From contig NZ_LRFG02000002.1 of the NCBI RefSeq assembly GCF_001641755.2, positions 186,001-250,000 on the forward strand: a stretch of DNA of 64,000 nt, read 5' to 3'. The number at the start of each line of letters is the position of its first letter. The first letter of the stretch is position 1. The notes under the pieces were generated by a model that saw nothing but the letters and a program-made list of their open reading frames with translations, searched no databases and had not been told where the DNA came from. The position numbers and the translations under genes were made by a program. This document shows positions 33,888-43,847 of the stretch, in pieces. The DNA comes from Microbulbifer flavimaris. GTDB lineage: Bacteria; Pseudomonadota; Gammaproteobacteria; Pseudomonadales; Cellvibrionaceae.

Positions 33888-35032
33888 TGTGCCGCCAGGC
33901 TTTCCTCTTTCAGAAACTGTAATTTGCGTAGGTAAGCTGCACGCGCTCCATCCGTCTTGGTGAGGGCAAAGGCAGTTCGCAAGCTGTCTTTCGAACTGTC
34001 GGTATCGCCAAGGCGCAGGTTGGTCAGCCCCATCAAAAAGTGAAAGCGGTGGTCGTCCTGGTACTGCCGCAGCGCCTTTTTCAGCTGCTTTTTGGCATCC
34101 TCGTACTGCCCTACCTCATAGGCTTCACGAGCCTGCTGGTAGAGATAATAAGGATTGCGCGCCCGGTGATAGCGGGCACGGGCAGCGTAGGTTTCTGCCA
34201 GCTGGGTCCGCCCCCCGGCCCGATAGAGGCGCTCCAGATTGCTGATGGCAACAAGGTGGCCACTATTGAGCGCGAGGGCCTGGCGATAGCTGGACTCGGC
34301 CTCGGCACGATGACCTGCACGGCTGTACAGCGCACCAAGGTTGGCCCACAGGTCAGCGGAGCCCGGTTTCAGGTCAAGCGCCTTGCGCAGGTGTAAAAAG
34401 GCGTTCTCCATTTGCCCCACCTGCATCAGCTCCACACCACGATTGCTGTAAAACTGCGCAAACGCCTCCCGGTCATCCAGTCGCCGCTGGTCGTAGAGCG
34501 GGTCATAGGCTTCCATATTGAAGTCCACCACCCGCCTGCCACGACGGCTCTCGGAGACCATATTGATATGGCGGTAGACCACAAAGGTCTGGTCATCGTC
34601 ACTGTCCCAGACAGGCGGCACGTCCACCTCATTGAAATAGGCATCCGCCCCAAGTTCCCTGGCCATAGCCACCATCATCAGCGTGAAAGCAAGGCAGTTG
34701 CCCCGCTGCTGGTGGAAAGTCTGGGCAGCCGTGAGTGTGGCATCTGCCTCGTAGTTCACGTGCAGCGACCGCTCATCGAAGGCGCGGATCAACGCGGCGA
34801 GCCTGGCATGCGGACTCCTGCCCGGGGCAACTCCCGCGAGGAGCTCGCGGATCTCGGGGGTCAGGGACAGCAGGTCCATATCAGGCAGAGCCGCCGGGTC
34901 AACAGGCTCGCCAAGCAGAGCGCTTCCGGACAGCGGGGCGGACACATCCAGAGGCGCTTCAGACGTGGGCAATGTAGTGGTGCAGGCGCTGAGCAGCAAC
35001 GCTGCCAGCACCAGGGTAACCGGGGCTTTCAT
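33884..35032 (-). CDS. TPR-containing lipoprotein with transglutaminase-like domain
   Basis: A 382-residue predicted lipoprotein. The lipobox is LLLSAC (Cys about residue 17). Residues about 95-180 hold a transglutaminase-like region (TFHQQRGNCLAFTLMMVAMARELG with the Cys, then YRHINMVS). From about 195 there are tandem TPRs (YSNRGVELMQVGQMENAFLHL, ANLGALYSRAGHRAEAESSY, YYLYQQAREAYEVGQYEDA, FLMGLTNLRLGDTDSS). It is probably an envelope scaffold or processing factor. The ATG at 35032 (MKAPVTLVL) has GGGGAA upstream; an upstream extension to 35056 does not fit a lipoprotein signal. Confidence 0.85.
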   Translation of the reverse strand: MKAPVTLVLAALLLSACTTTLPTSEAPLDVSAPLSGSALLGEPVDPAALPDMDLLSLTPEIRELLAGVAPGRSPHARLAALIRAFDERSLHVNYEADATLTAAQTFHQQRGNCLAFTLMMVAMARELGADAYFNEVDVPPVWDSDDDQTFVVYRHINMVSESRRGRRVVDFNMEAYDPLYDQRRLDDREAFAQFYSNRGVELMQVGQMENAFLHLRKALDLKPGSADLWANLGALYSRAGHRAEAESSYRQALALNSGHLVAISNLERLYRAGGRTQLAETYAARARYHRARNPYYLYQQAREAYEVGQYEDAKKQLKKALRQYQDDHRFHFLMGLTNLRLGDTDSSKDSLRTAFALTKTDGARAAYLRKLQFLKEESLAAH

Positions 35033-35306
35033 CGTTATATTCCCCTGTGAACACATGGTGTTACAGGATTTACCACTAAATTTTGCCGCTGTGAACCCGA
35101 ATGCGACAAATCACCCCGTTTCATTTGTAACGATTCGCCTGCCTATCGAGCAGCTGGTACACTCCGGGGTCTTGTTGTGGCAGCTGCCAGCCCAGCCAGC
35201 AGCTTCCGCAGTCTCGTTAGCCAGGTGTGAAAGAGCGACCGATAAGAGTCACCTGCACCGGGTTCTAAAAGGCTCGACCAAAGCTATAACAACTGGAATA
35301 CAGGTT

Positions 35307-36845
35307 ATGTCGTCGAATACATATCAGAACAGTGAAGGCTTCTTTGGCCACCCCAAGGGGCTCTCCACCCTCTTCTTCACCGAAATGTGGGAGCGGATGA
35401 GCTACTACGGCATGCGCGCCCTGCTCGTGCTGTTCATGACCGCCAGCCTGCAGCAGGAGGGCCTGGCCTTCACTGTTGCCGCAGCCACTGCCATCTACGG
35501 CCTCTACACCGGTGCGGTGTATTTCCTCGGCTTGCCCGGCGGCTGGATTGCTGACCGCCTGCTCGGTGGCCAGCGTACCGTCTGGTATGGCGGCATCATC
35601 ATTATGTGTGGCCATATCGTGCTGGCCATTCCCAGCGACAGCACCTTCTTTATCGGCCTGATTCTGGTGGCCACCGGTACCGGCCTGCTGAAGCCAAACA
35701 TCAGTGCGCTGGTGGGACACCTCTATCAGCCCGATGACGTGCGCCGTGATAGTGGCTACGCCCTCTACTATATGGGCATCAATATCGGCTCCGTGCTCGG
35801 CTACATGATCTGTGGCTACTTCGGTGAGAAGATCGGCTGGCACTGGGGCTTCGGCGCCGCGGCCGTGGGCATGGCAATCGGCCTGATCCAGTACCGCAAG
35901 ACCATTGGCAACCTGGGCGACGCCAGCCTCAAGCCGGAACACCCGATGACTGCCGAGGGCGCCAAGAAGGCCTGGGGCACTATCTGGGCAGTGGTCGCCG
36001 CGGTAGTGGTTATCACCAGCCTGACCATGACGGGCGCCATCACCATCAATCCGGTCGTGGTCGCGCAGTACGTAGCTGTTGCCTTTACCCTGATCTTCTT
36101 CGCCTATTACGCGTACATCTACTTCGCTGGCAACCTCAGTGGTTCCGAGAAGAAGAAGATGTGGGCACTGTTCCTGGTGTGTGTGGCCTCGGCCTGCTTC
36201 TGGTCTGGTTTCGAGCAAGCCGGTTCCTCCCTGAACCTGTTCGGTCGTGACTACACCGACCGTATGATCGGCGCCTTCGAGATCCCCGCTTCCTGGTTCC
36301 AGAACGTCAATCCGATGTTCATCATCATCCTGTCGCCCTTCTTCGCGGCGCTGTGGATCAATCTCGGCAAGCGCATGATCACGCCGTCTTACGGCATGAA
36401 GTGCGCCATCGGTCTGATCATCATGGCCAGTGGCTTCATCGTCATGTTCTTCGCTGCCCAGTACGCCGCAGAAGGCCTGAAAGTAGCCCCTTACTGGCTG
36501 GTAACCACTTACTTCCTGCACACTGTCGGCGAACTGTGCCTGAGCCCGGTAGCCCTGAGTGCCGTGAGCAAGCTGTCACCGCGCCGCTTTGCCGGCCAGA
36601 TGATGGGTGTATTCGTACTCACCTACTCCATCGGCAACATCATTGCCGGCCTGCTGGCAGGCAACTTCGATCCGAACAACGTATCCGAACTGCCGAAACT
36701 GTACCTGCAGATCGCGATCTTCAGCATCGGTATCGGCGCGGTCATCGCCCTGATCAGCCTCAAGTCCAAGGCCTGGGAAACCCACGGTGACGGTGAAGAG
36801 AAAGAACCGGTAGAGCCTGCCGAGGCACCCGCCAAGGCAATCTGA
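35307..36845 (+). CDS. Proton-dependent oligopeptide transporter (POT family)
   Basis: A 512-residue inner-membrane symporter with about 14 hydrophobic helices that takes up di- and tripeptides with protons. The family signature ExxER(F/M)xYYG appears as EMWERMSYYG near residue 20, and further motifs include GGWIADRLLGGQRTVWYGG and GTGLLKPNISALVGHLY. The ATG at 35307 (MSSNTYQNSEGFFGHPKG) gives the family N-terminus; the frame is open further upstream without a matching sequence. It has a strong terminator downstream. The link with the nearby receptors in peptide uptake is only a possibility. Confidence 0.94.
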   Translation: MSSNTYQNSEGFFGHPKGLSTLFFTEMWERMSYYGMRALLVLFMTASLQQEGLAFTVAAATAIYGLYTGAVYFLGLPGGWIADRLLGGQRTVWYGGIIIMCGHIVLAIPSDSTFFIGLILVATGTGLLKPNISALVGHLYQPDDVRRDSGYALYYMGINIGSVLGYMICGYFGEKIGWHWGFGAAAVGMAIGLIQYRKTIGNLGDASLKPEHPMTAEGAKKAWGTIWAVVAAVVVITSLTMTGAITINPVVVAQYVAVAFTLIFFAYYAYIYFAGNLSGSEKKKMWALFLVCVASACFWSGFEQAGSSLNLFGRDYTDRMIGAFEIPASWFQNVNPMFIIILSPFFAALWINLGKRMITPSYGMKCAIGLIIMASGFIVMFFAAQYAAEGLKVAPYWLVTTYFLHTVGELCLSPVALSAVSKLSPRRFAGQMMGVFVLTYSIGNIIAGLLAGNFDPNNVSELPKLYLQIAIFSIGIGAVIALISLKSKAWETHGDGEEKEPVEPAEAPAKAI

Positions 36846-36883
36846 AGCACCGGATAGCAGAACGTCACAGGACGTAATGCAAT

Positions 36884-36912
36884 AAGGCCGCTGGAAACAG
36901 CGGCCTTTTTTT
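36884..36912 (+). terminator. Rho-independent terminator of the POT transporter gene
   Basis: Stem AAGGCCGCTG (36884-36893) / CAGCGGCCTT (36898-36907) with a GAAA tetraloop and a T run to 36912. Confidence 0.93.
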
Positions 36913-37039
36913 ATGCCCCGACCCCGGGCAATCATCGCTGGCCATGGCTGTGCAGCCTGAAGAGAAACGGCCCTTACCGAAGAGGGAAGCCAGGCGGAGG
37001 ATGATCGGGAGCAGCGCGGGTAGTGCTCTTCAGGATGGT

Positions 37040-37861
37040 TCAAGCCAGCAAGTGGAAATTCAGCCAGATAAAACGCAGGCCGATGACACAGAGCAGTCCT
37101 GCAAAGCAGTTTTTCAGCATCTGCGGCGAGAGACGATGGGCCAGCAGTGCTCCGAGACGGGCGAAGAAAGCGCTGGCCAGCACGATACCGAGGAAGGCCG
37201 GCCAGTAGATATAACCAGAACTCCAGGGTGGCAATAGGGGTTCGCCCCAACCCTGGATTGCAAAGCTGATGGCGCCGGCAACGGCGATCGGCAGGCCGCA
37301 GGCTGCCGAGGTAGCTACAGCCCGCTGCATCTGCACTTTGCAGCGACTCAGGAAAGGCACGGTCAGGGAACCCCCACCAATGCCAAAAATGGCTGATGCC
37401 CAGCCAATCAACCCACCGGCGGCCGCCAGTACCGGCTTTGCAGGCAGATGCTCACCATTCTCGCCCAGCTTTGCGCGACGGAAACCATCGAGCCACATCT
37501 TGAGCGCGATGGCGAGCGCGAAAACACCAATAAGCAACTGCAGCCAGGCACCTGGCAGTAAGTGGGCAGTCACACCACCGAGCCAGGAACCGAGCAGGAT
37601 GCCCGGCGTCATGGCGACAAAGATGGACCAGTCCACTGCGCCCTTGAGGTGATGGGTTCGGATTGAACTGATCGAGGTGATGACAATGGTGGCGAGGGAG
37701 GTGGCCACTGCCATATGGGTGAGGATCTCAGGGGCAATACCCAGGGCGGTGAAAACCAGCACCAGCGCGGGCACGATGATCAGGCCGCCCCCCACACCAA
37801 ATAGGCCGGCAATGGTGCCGGCTGCTGCGCCGACGAACAGGTAGATAAGAAGCGTCTCCAT
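37040..37861 (-). CDS. TauE/SafE family sulfite exporter-like permease
   Basis: A 273-residue inner-membrane protein with about eight helices. The family signature is at the N-terminus (AAAGTIAGLFGVGGGLIIVPAL) and repeats in the second half (GLIGWASAIFGIGGGSLTVPFLSRC). TauE/SafE proteins export sulfite, sulfoacetate or similar anions in known cases, but many members have no assigned substrate. It starts at 37861. It is transcribed alone or at the end of the MBL-bamC unit, 169 bp downstream of the MBL gene. Confidence 0.93.
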   Translation of the reverse strand: METLLIYLFVGAAAGTIAGLFGVGGGLIIVPALVLVFTALGIAPEILTHMAVATSLATIVITSISSIRTHHLKGAVDWSIFVAMTPGILLGSWLGGVTAHLLPGAWLQLLIGVFALAIALKMWLDGFRRAKLGENGEHLPAKPVLAAAGGLIGWASAIFGIGGGSLTVPFLSRCKVQMQRAVATSAACGLPIAVAGAISFAIQGWGEPLLPPWSSGYIYWPAFLGIVLASAFFARLGALLAHRLSPQMLKNCFAGLLCVIGLRFIWLNFHLLA

Positions 37862-38030
37862 CGCTCTCCCCAGCGGTAACTATCCAGACTCACTCGGTCA
37901 CAGGTTGCGCACTCGCATACGCTGGCTGTCCGTAACCTGCCAGTCGGGAGCCCGGACTGAATGGATTCCCGCCGGCGCGGTGTCAGGTCAACAGACAGAC
38001 CGAAAACAGCCGGCAGTGATGCCCTCTCTT

Positions 38031-38798
38031 CTACTTCTCGACTTGCAGCCAGTCAAACCCCTGCTGCTGGCAGGCAAAGATGCAGTTCCCCACCTCTTCT
38101 GCAACGCCGCCCAGCGCACGCTGAGCCAGCTCGAGGGTGTTGTTCTTTTCACTGATATGGGCGACAACCAGGTGCTGCAGCTGCTCGAAACCAACCCTCT
38201 GCAGAAAGCCGGCCGCCTGCTGGTTGCTGAGGTGGCCATAGGCACCGCCGACCCGTCGCTTCAGTGACGGCGGATAGGGTCCCTGGGCCAGCATCTGCGG
38301 GTCGTGGTTGGCCTCCAGGACCAGGGCATCGCAGTCGCCAAAGTGCGTTTCCACATGGGGCGTAACGGTGCCCAGGTCAGTCAGCAGCCCGAGGCTGGCG
38401 CCGCGGCTCCGAAAAACGAATTGCGCTGCCTCGCGCGCATCATGGGGCACGGCTACCGGTGTGACCTGGATATCCGCTACAGCGAAGGGCTGATGGCCCT
38501 CAATCAGGTGCACACGGGGTAGCTTGCCGATATCCCGCGCACGCAGGGTGCCGGGCGTCAGGAAAACGGGTAGGCCGTACTTGCGCGCCAGCGGCGCCAC
38601 GCCGGAGAGGTGGTCGCTGTGCTCGTGGGTTACGAGGATGGCCGACAGGTCGGCAGGAGACAAACCGAGCCGCGCCATGCGCCGCTCGGTTTCCTTGATG
38701 GTAAAACCGCAGTCCACCAACAGGCAGTGGTCGCCGCTGCGAACCAGTGTTCCGTTGCCTTTACTGCCGCTACCCAGTGACGCGAACCTGAGCGTCAT
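38031..38798 (-). CDS. MBL-fold metallo-hydrolase (YycJ/PhnP-like)
   Basis: A 255-residue metallo-beta-lactamase-fold protein. It opens LRFASLGSGSKGNGTLV, then VDCGFTIKETERR and the metal site THEHSDH (HxHxDH), followed by EANHD near residue 160 and VVAHISEKNN towards the C-terminus. The start ATG overlaps the bamC stop codon (TGATG at 38800-38796), so the two are translationally coupled. The order dapA-bamC-MBL is common in gammaproteobacteria. The reaction is unknown: a nuclease or phosphodiesterase activity is typical of the fold. Confidence 0.92.
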   Translation of the reverse strand: MTLRFASLGSGSKGNGTLVRSGDHCLLVDCGFTIKETERRMARLGLSPADLSAILVTHEHSDHLSGVAPLARKYGLPVFLTPGTLRARDIGKLPRVHLIEGHQPFAVADIQVTPVAVPHDAREAAQFVFRSRGASLGLLTDLGTVTPHVETHFGDCDALVLEANHDPQMLAQGPYPPSLKRRVGGAYGHLSNQQAAGFLQRVGFEQLQHLVVAHISEKNNTLELAQRALGGVAEEVGNCIFACQQQGFDWLQVEK

Positions 38799-39976
38799 CA
38801 GATCAGGTTCTGACGGATGGCCATCAACAGTTCTGAGGCTTTGGCCCGCTTCAGGGGCTGGCCGGTGGTATCGCGGACACGCACTTCCACCAGATCAGGG
38901 GTGCTGCGGACCACGACCAGGTAGCCTGGGATCTCCGCCGCCGGACCGCTGCCGATACCCTGCACATTCTGGAACAGGGCCGGCTCAGCACCTTGGTCGA
39001 CGCGGATATTGGCAACTACCTGCTGCATGGTCACCTGCTCCGCTTCCTGGGCAAGGCTGTCACCCTCATCGCTGCCCCAGGAGAACCAGCCACCATCGTC
39101 CTCTTCGTCAGAGAGTTCGCGGTCCTCGTCGTAGGTCACATAGAGAATACCCGTATCGACGTCCTCTTCGTGCAACCGATAAGCGCCGGAGTTAACGGCG
39201 TGAGCCACGGTGGCCCAGGCACGATCCTTGCTCAGTGCCAGGGTGATAAAGGGCTCGCGACCGGCGGGCTCTTTCAGCTGAACCTTGACCGAACCACCAC
39301 CAATGGCCTGGGCCACCAGCGACGCCGCCGCGCCGGTTGCGTCTGCCGCCAGCGCTGTGGACATTTCATCGATCATCCAGCCCTCACGCTCGGGGCTGCT
39401 GGACATCTCTGGCCAGCTCACCGCAGCGCTGGCCGGGGTTTCCGCCGGAGCAGAGAGGTGGCGAACGTGCACCTCAGTGGTATCCGGCTGTACGCCGGAC
39501 TCCACCCGCAAGCGGTACTTGTCTTTGGTTTCCGGGGAATCCTTAAACTGCAGCCAGGTAGTCTCCATGATGCCGGCGGTGGCATCGGAGCGCTCCAGCT
39601 GCAGACCGGAGGTGCGCAGGAAATAGTGCAGCTGCGGCCAGACCTCTTCTGGCGGCTGTGAAACCAGCACCCAGCGGCGATTGCCCAGCTTCTGGATCTT
39701 CACCCGCTCCAGGCCTGCGTTCACCGCCAGCGCCTGCGGGCGAGGCACTTCGAATGCACCGCGCTCCAGCTCTGCGCTGCCCACCTGGGGAATCTCGTAC
39801 AGCTCCTCCTGATTCTTGGCTTCGACGCCTTCGGGCAACTGCAGCGGCGGCAGGCTGTTGGCCATCTGGTAATCGTCGCCGCGATCGCGGAAATAGCCGT
39901 TGTCACCGAACACGCCGCAGCCGCTCAATGTGAGGCCGGCGATGCAGAGGGCGGCTCCAGCAGTCAGTCTTGTCAT
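38798..39976 (-). CDS. bamC: Outer membrane protein assembly factor BamC
   Basis: A 392-residue lipoprotein of the beta-barrel assembly (BAM) machine that folds outer-membrane proteins, including TonB-dependent receptors. The signal peptide ends in lipobox LTLSGC (Cys about residue 21). The unstructured lead NGYFRDRGDDYQMANSLPPLQLPEGVE is the typical BamC/NlpB part that contacts BamD, followed by two helix-grip domains. I used ATG 39976 (MTRLTAGAALC) with AGGA upstream; a longer frame to 40045 is not a signal peptide. It follows dapA directly, as in E. coli. Confidence 0.94.
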   Translation of the reverse strand: MTRLTAGAALCIAGLTLSGCGVFGDNGYFRDRGDDYQMANSLPPLQLPEGVEAKNQEELYEIPQVGSAELERGAFEVPRPQALAVNAGLERVKIQKLGNRRWVLVSQPPEEVWPQLHYFLRTSGLQLERSDATAGIMETTWLQFKDSPETKDKYRLRVESGVQPDTTEVHVRHLSAPAETPASAAVSWPEMSSSPEREGWMIDEMSTALAADATGAAASLVAQAIGGGSVKVQLKEPAGREPFITLALSKDRAWATVAHAVNSGAYRLHEEDVDTGILYVTYDEDRELSDEEDDGGWFSWGSDEGDSLAQEAEQVTMQQVVANIRVDQGAEPALFQNVQGIGSGPAAEIPGYLVVVRSTPDLVEVRVRDTTGQPLKRAKASELLMAIRQNLI

Positions 39977-40034
39977 TATTGCGTTCCTAAATCGAATTCT
40001 TATATGCGGCACTGTCGCTGGTGGACGACAGGAC

Positions 40035-40910
40035 TCAGAGTACACCGGCAGTGCGCAGTGCCTCGCGAACAGTAGCGTGATGTTCCGGGGACAGGCTGGT
40101 CAGCGGCAGGCGGATGCCACCGTCGATATGCCCCATTTCCCGCAACGCCCACTTTACCGGTATCGGGTTGGACTCCACAAACAGCACTTTGTGCAGAATC
40201 TGGATCCGCTGATCGATCGCCCGGGCAGTTTCCGCGTCACCGCGCAGCGCCGCTGCACACATCTGTGCCATTGCGGCCGGAGCGACGTTGGCAGTCACAC
40301 TGACGTTGCCATGACCACCCGCCAGCATCAGCTCCAGGGCCGTGGCATCGTCGCCGGAGTAGATAGCAAAGTTTTCCGGCAGCGTCTCGATCAGTTCCCG
40401 CGCCCGCTCCAGATCGCCGGTGGCCTCCTTGATACCGACAATGTTGCTGATGGCGGCCAGACGACGCACCGTCTCTGGCTGCATATCGACCGCAGTGCGG
40501 CCCGGCACGTTGTACAGAATCTGCGGGATGGCGACCGCTTTGGCCACTGTCTTGTAATGCTGGAAGAGACCTTCCTGGGTCGGCTTGTTGTAATAGGGGG
40601 TTACCAGCAGGCAGGCATCCGCACCACACCTGGCCGCGGTTTCGGTCAGTTCGATGGCCTCGGTCGTAGAGTTGGCGCCGGTCCCGGCGATCACCGGGAT
40701 ACGCCCTGCCACCTGATCGACCACGCGACGAATGACCTCGAGGTGCTCGTTCACATCCAGGGTGGCAGATTCGCCGGTGGTGCCCACTGCCACGATGGCG
40801 TTGGTACCCTGTTCGATATGCCACTCCACCAGGTTGTGCAGGCTGTCCCAATCCAGGCCGCCATCTGCGTACATTGGGGTAGCCAGAGCCACCAAACTGC
40901 CGGAAAACAT
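40035..40910 (-). CDS. dapA: 4-hydroxy-tetrahydrodipicolinate synthase
   Basis: A 291-residue class I aldolase that condenses pyruvate with aspartate semialdehyde in lysine/diaminopimelate synthesis. Key features: [14 protein letters not shown] near residue 43, the catalytic tyrosine in [25 protein letters not shown], and the Schiff-base lysine in [10 protein letters not shown] (about residue 161). Length matches E. coli DapA (292). AAGGAGTTAGG precedes the ATG. It is first in the dapA-bamC-MBL unit; bamC starts 58 bp later. Confidence 0.97.
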   Translation of the reverse strand: MFSGSLVALATPMYADGGLDWDSLHNLVEWHIEQGTNAIVAVGTTGESATLDVNEHLEVIRRVVDQVAGRIPVIAGTGANSTTEAIELTETAARCGADACLLVTPYYNKPTQEGLFQHYKTVAKAVAIPQILYNVPGRTAVDMQPETVRRLAAISNIVGIKEATGDLERARELIETLPENFAIYSGDDATALELMLAGGHGNVSVTANVAPAAMAQMCAAALRGDAETARAIDQRIQILHKVLFVESNPIPVKWALREMGHIDGGIRLPLTSLSPEHHATVREALRTAGVL

Positions 40911-41039
40911 CCTAACTCCTTACTGTTGGACCCGCTTGCGGTGCTTCACCGCAAGCCAGTGCCGCCGAAAAATAGACCGGTATGTTACTGAGCACCGGGG
41001 GCAGATGCCAGAGCGCCCGGAGAGCTGTCTCTCGAATCG

Positions 41040-42005
41040 CTAACCCGCGACCTTCCTGCGCTTTTTCTTACGCTTGCGCACGCCGTCGTATATGCCCGGC
41101 TCCCCCGGAGGGCGGGTTTTGAAGCGCCGGTGAACCCACATGTACTGCTCCGGGTTCTCGCGCATGCGCGCTTCGACAAACTGATTGACCAGCACAGCGT
41201 CCTTCAGTTCGTCTCCGGAGGGAATTTCCTCGATGGGTGGGTAAATCTTGACCCGGTAGCCGGCGCCCTCCTCCAGCCGGGTTACGATATAGGGCACCAC
41301 CTGTGCACGACCCACACGGGCAAAGCGTGAGGTGCCGGTGACCGTTGCCGCAGGCTGACCGAACAACGGGGCAAACACCCCCTGCTTGATGCCGTAGTCC
41401 TGATCCGGCGCATACCAGACCGCACGGCCCCGCTTCAGCGCCCGCAGCATGCCGCGTACATCCTTGCGCTGGAATACCTCCGAGTCCGCACCGTGGCGCT
41501 CCCGGCCCTTGCGCTGCATATAGTCATAGACCGGGTTCTTGTGCGGCCGGTACATCCCGTCCACCGGGTGGCTCAGGGACATGAATTGGGCGCCGATCTC
41601 CAGAGTGGTGAAATGCATCGCCAGCATCACCACACCCTGCCCGCGCTCCGCCGGCCCCTGCAGGTGTTCCAGCCCCTCGATGGTGAAGCGCTTTCGCAAC
41701 CAGCGACTGGAGCGGAACCAGGCCATGCCGGTTTCCATCAGGGCGATACCATTGGACTCAAAATTACGCCGTAGGAGAGCACTGCGTTCCGATTCGCTCT
41801 TTTCGGGGAAACACAGGGCCAGATTGCGTTCGGCGATGGTCCGGCGGCTGGGAGCCAGGCGCAGCATCAGCCGCCCCAGCAACCGGCCAATACCCAGCTG
41901 CCAGCGGTAGGGCAGCTGAGCCACCAGGTACCAGAGACCGAAAAGGAGCCATGTCGGCCAGTAGCGCGGATGCAGTAATGCCGCGCGGAAATGCGGTTTT
42001 TCCAT
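41040..42005 (-). CDS. Lysophospholipid/lipid A-type acyltransferase (LpxL/HtrB family)
   Basis: A 321-residue membrane-anchored acyltransferase. An N-terminal hydrophobic helix (YWPTWLLFGLWYLVAQLPY) is followed by the HX4E catalytic motif HFTTLE in VVMLAMHFTTLEIG, then WYAPDQDYG. The C-terminus is Lys/Arg-rich (RKRKKKRRK). This is the family of LpxL/LpxM/LpxP enzymes that add secondary acyl chains to Kdo-lipid A at the inner membrane. Which chain and position it uses cannot be told. It lies 129 bp upstream of dapA on the same strand. Confidence 0.93.
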   Translation of the reverse strand: MEKPHFRAALLHPRYWPTWLLFGLWYLVAQLPYRWQLGIGRLLGRLMLRLAPSRRTIAERNLALCFPEKSESERSALLRRNFESNGIALMETGMAWFRSSRWLRKRFTIEGLEHLQGPAERGQGVVMLAMHFTTLEIGAQFMSLSHPVDGMYRPHKNPVYDYMQRKGRERHGADSEVFQRKDVRGMLRALKRGRAVWYAPDQDYGIKQGVFAPLFGQPAATVTGTSRFARVGRAQVVPYIVTRLEEGAGYRVKIYPPIEEIPSGDELKDAVLVNQFVEARMRENPEQYMWVHRRFKTRPPGEPGIYDGVRKRKKKRRKVAG

Positions 42006-42352
42006 ATGCCAGGGGGATCGATTGCCGCCAGAGAGTGAGAAAGCGGCGCATTATAGCGGATAAATCCCTGCCAATGCGCCGCCCAGGCGGACCTGCCCCA
42101 TCCTGATGATGTGGGCTGCGCAATCGCAACTGTTACCAAGCGGCCAGGGCAAGGTTCCCGCCAGGCTGCCCGACGACATGAACCGCTGCGAGCCGCCTCA
42201 GCCCGGCGGAAGGTTCGCGCCGCTGGTACTCTGCAACCGTGGGCGCCACATGCTCACCCCGGAGGCCTCACGCAGGATGTCCTTGTTGTTGGTATCAAGC
42301 TTGCTCCGGCATCAGCCCCGGCGGCCAGTGACAACGGAGCGAACTGGCAACT
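42006..42352. other. Intergenic region with no recognised feature
   Basis: About 350 bp between the acyltransferase start and the DUF2789 stop. It is G/C-rich on both strands. I compared it by eye with 6S RNA, SRP RNA and tRNA patterns and saw no match. The first 50 bp presumably hold the acyltransferase promoter. Confidence 0.4.
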
Positions 42353-42586
42353 TTAATGGCGCAGCAGCGTATCCAGCTCGTCGACCACTTCGCACCAGTC
42401 CGAATCATCCTGGATCGCTTCTTTCAGAAACTCGCGCTGCCCGTCGGACCAGAAAGGTGCCTGGGCGAGCTTCTGGTCGCCGGCCAGGTGATGGCGGGCA
42501 ATAAACTCGTCAATCGCAGCATCCTCGGAAGCGAGACCAAGCTGCGCAAACAGGTCATTCAGGTTGTGATGTGTCGAAGTATCCAT
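42353..42586 (-). CDS. DUF2789 family protein
   Basis: A 77-residue protein matching the DUF2789 family: MDTSTHHNLNDLFAQLGL at the N-terminus, then FIARHHL...KLAQAPFWSDGQREFLKEAI and DDSDWCEVVDELDTLLRH. Small soluble proteins of this kind are frequent in gammaproteobacteria; no function is known. The ATG at 42586 has GGAG upstream and gives the family start; the frame is open to 42637. Confidence 0.9.
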   Translation of the reverse strand: MDTSTHHNLNDLFAQLGLASEDAAIDEFIARHHLAGDQKLAQAPFWSDGQREFLKEAIQDDSDWCEVVDELDTLLRH

Positions 42587-42803
42587 GGCGGCTCCAGCTG
42601 AAAGTGGCATAGGGTTGTTCTGCCTCCTATCGGTCAATTATAGAGGGCACTGCCGGCCTCACGGTGACGAAAGGCGATCACGCCTCGCCGGGATGGCTCG
42701 CCAGCCCTCCCCTATCCAAGACCTTTGGGCTGCCGCCGGAGAATTCAACCGCGTCTGGGCGCTCGCCGGCGGCAACACGCCCCACCACCTAACCCGCTCC
42801 GGT

Positions 42804-43847
42804 TCAGGGGGCAGGATTCGGGTTCTCGCCGTGGATTGCTTCGATCCGCTCCAAAACAGCCTGATCCAGCACGATGGAAATGCTGTCGATATCGCTGCGT
42901 AACTGCTCCATCGTTGTCGCGCCGATGATATTGGCGGTCACAAACGGCTGCTGATTGACGAAGGCCAGTGCCATCTGCGCCGGATCGAGACCGGCCTCAC
43001 CAGCCAGCCGCACGTATTCAGCCATCGCCGCCTCCGCCCTTGGCCCGGTGTAACGCTGGAAGCGCTCGAACAGGGTCAGGCGCGCACCGGCAGGTTTTTG
43101 CCCGCCGAGGTATTTGCCAGACAGGGCCCCGAATGCCAGTGGTGAATACGCCAGCAGGCCACACTGCTCGCGGATTGCCATTTCGGCACAGCCCACCTCG
43201 AAGGTCCGATTCAACAGGTTGTAGGGATTCTGAATACTGGCGATGCGCGGTTTTCCCTGGGCTGCGGACAGCTTCAGGTATTCCATCATGCCCCAGGGAG
43301 TCTCATTGGAAACGCCAATGTGACGCACCTTACCGGCCTTGACCAGTTCCTCCAGCGCATCGACGGTTTCCGCGATAGCGATACCGTCATCGCTGCCATG
43401 CTCGTAACCGAGGCGACCGAAGAAGTTGGTCTGCCGCTCTGGCCAGTGCACCTGGTAAAGATCGATGTAATCCGTGCGCAGCCGCTGTAGGGATTCGTCG
43501 CAGGCGGCAAAAATCTGCTCGCGATTCAGGCGGGGGCCGCCGCGAACATGACCGACGCCGGAATTGGCATCACCTCGGCCGGTCACTTTGGTGGCGAGAA
43601 TCAGCTGATCCCGGTTTCCCCGCGCCGCGAGCCAGTTACCGATGTACTCCTCAGTGCGCCCCTGGGTTTCCGCACGCGGCGGCACCGGATACATCTCAGC
43701 GCAGTCGATAAAGTTCACACCCCGATCCAGCGCATAGTCCAGTTGCTCGAAAGCCTCCGCTTCCGTGTTCTGTTCGCCGTAGGTCATGGTGCCCAGGCAA
43801 ATCACGCTGACATCCAGACCGGTGGTGCCAAGCTTGCGGTATTCCAT
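42804..43847 (-). CDS. tas: NADP(H)-dependent aldo-keto reductase, Tas type
   Basis: A 347-residue aldo-keto reductase, equal in length to E. coli Tas. It begins MEYRKLGTTGLDVSVICLGTMTYGEQN; the catalytic tetrad is represented by D49-region INFIDCAEMY (Tyr), LATKV (Lys) and LYQVHWPER (His). MYPVPPRAETQGRTEEYIGNWL is typical of the Tas subgroup. C-terminal NADPH-binding elements include IIGATTMEQL. CAGGAG lies before the ATG. The physiological substrate is uncertain. It is followed downstream by DUF2789 and preceded by fabV on the same strand, without an evident operon. Confidence 0.92.
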   Translation of the reverse strand: MEYRKLGTTGLDVSVICLGTMTYGEQNTEAEAFEQLDYALDRGVNFIDCAEMYPVPPRAETQGRTEEYIGNWLAARGNRDQLILATKVTGRGDANSGVGHVRGGPRLNREQIFAACDESLQRLRTDYIDLYQVHWPERQTNFFGRLGYEHGSDDGIAIAETVDALEELVKAGKVRHIGVSNETPWGMMEYLKLSAAQGKPRIASIQNPYNLLNRTFEVGCAEMAIREQCGLLAYSPLAFGALSGKYLGGQKPAGARLTLFERFQRYTGPRAEAAMAEYVRLAGEAGLDPAQMALAFVNQQPFVTANIIGATTMEQLRSDIDSISIVLDQAVLERIEAIHGENPNPAP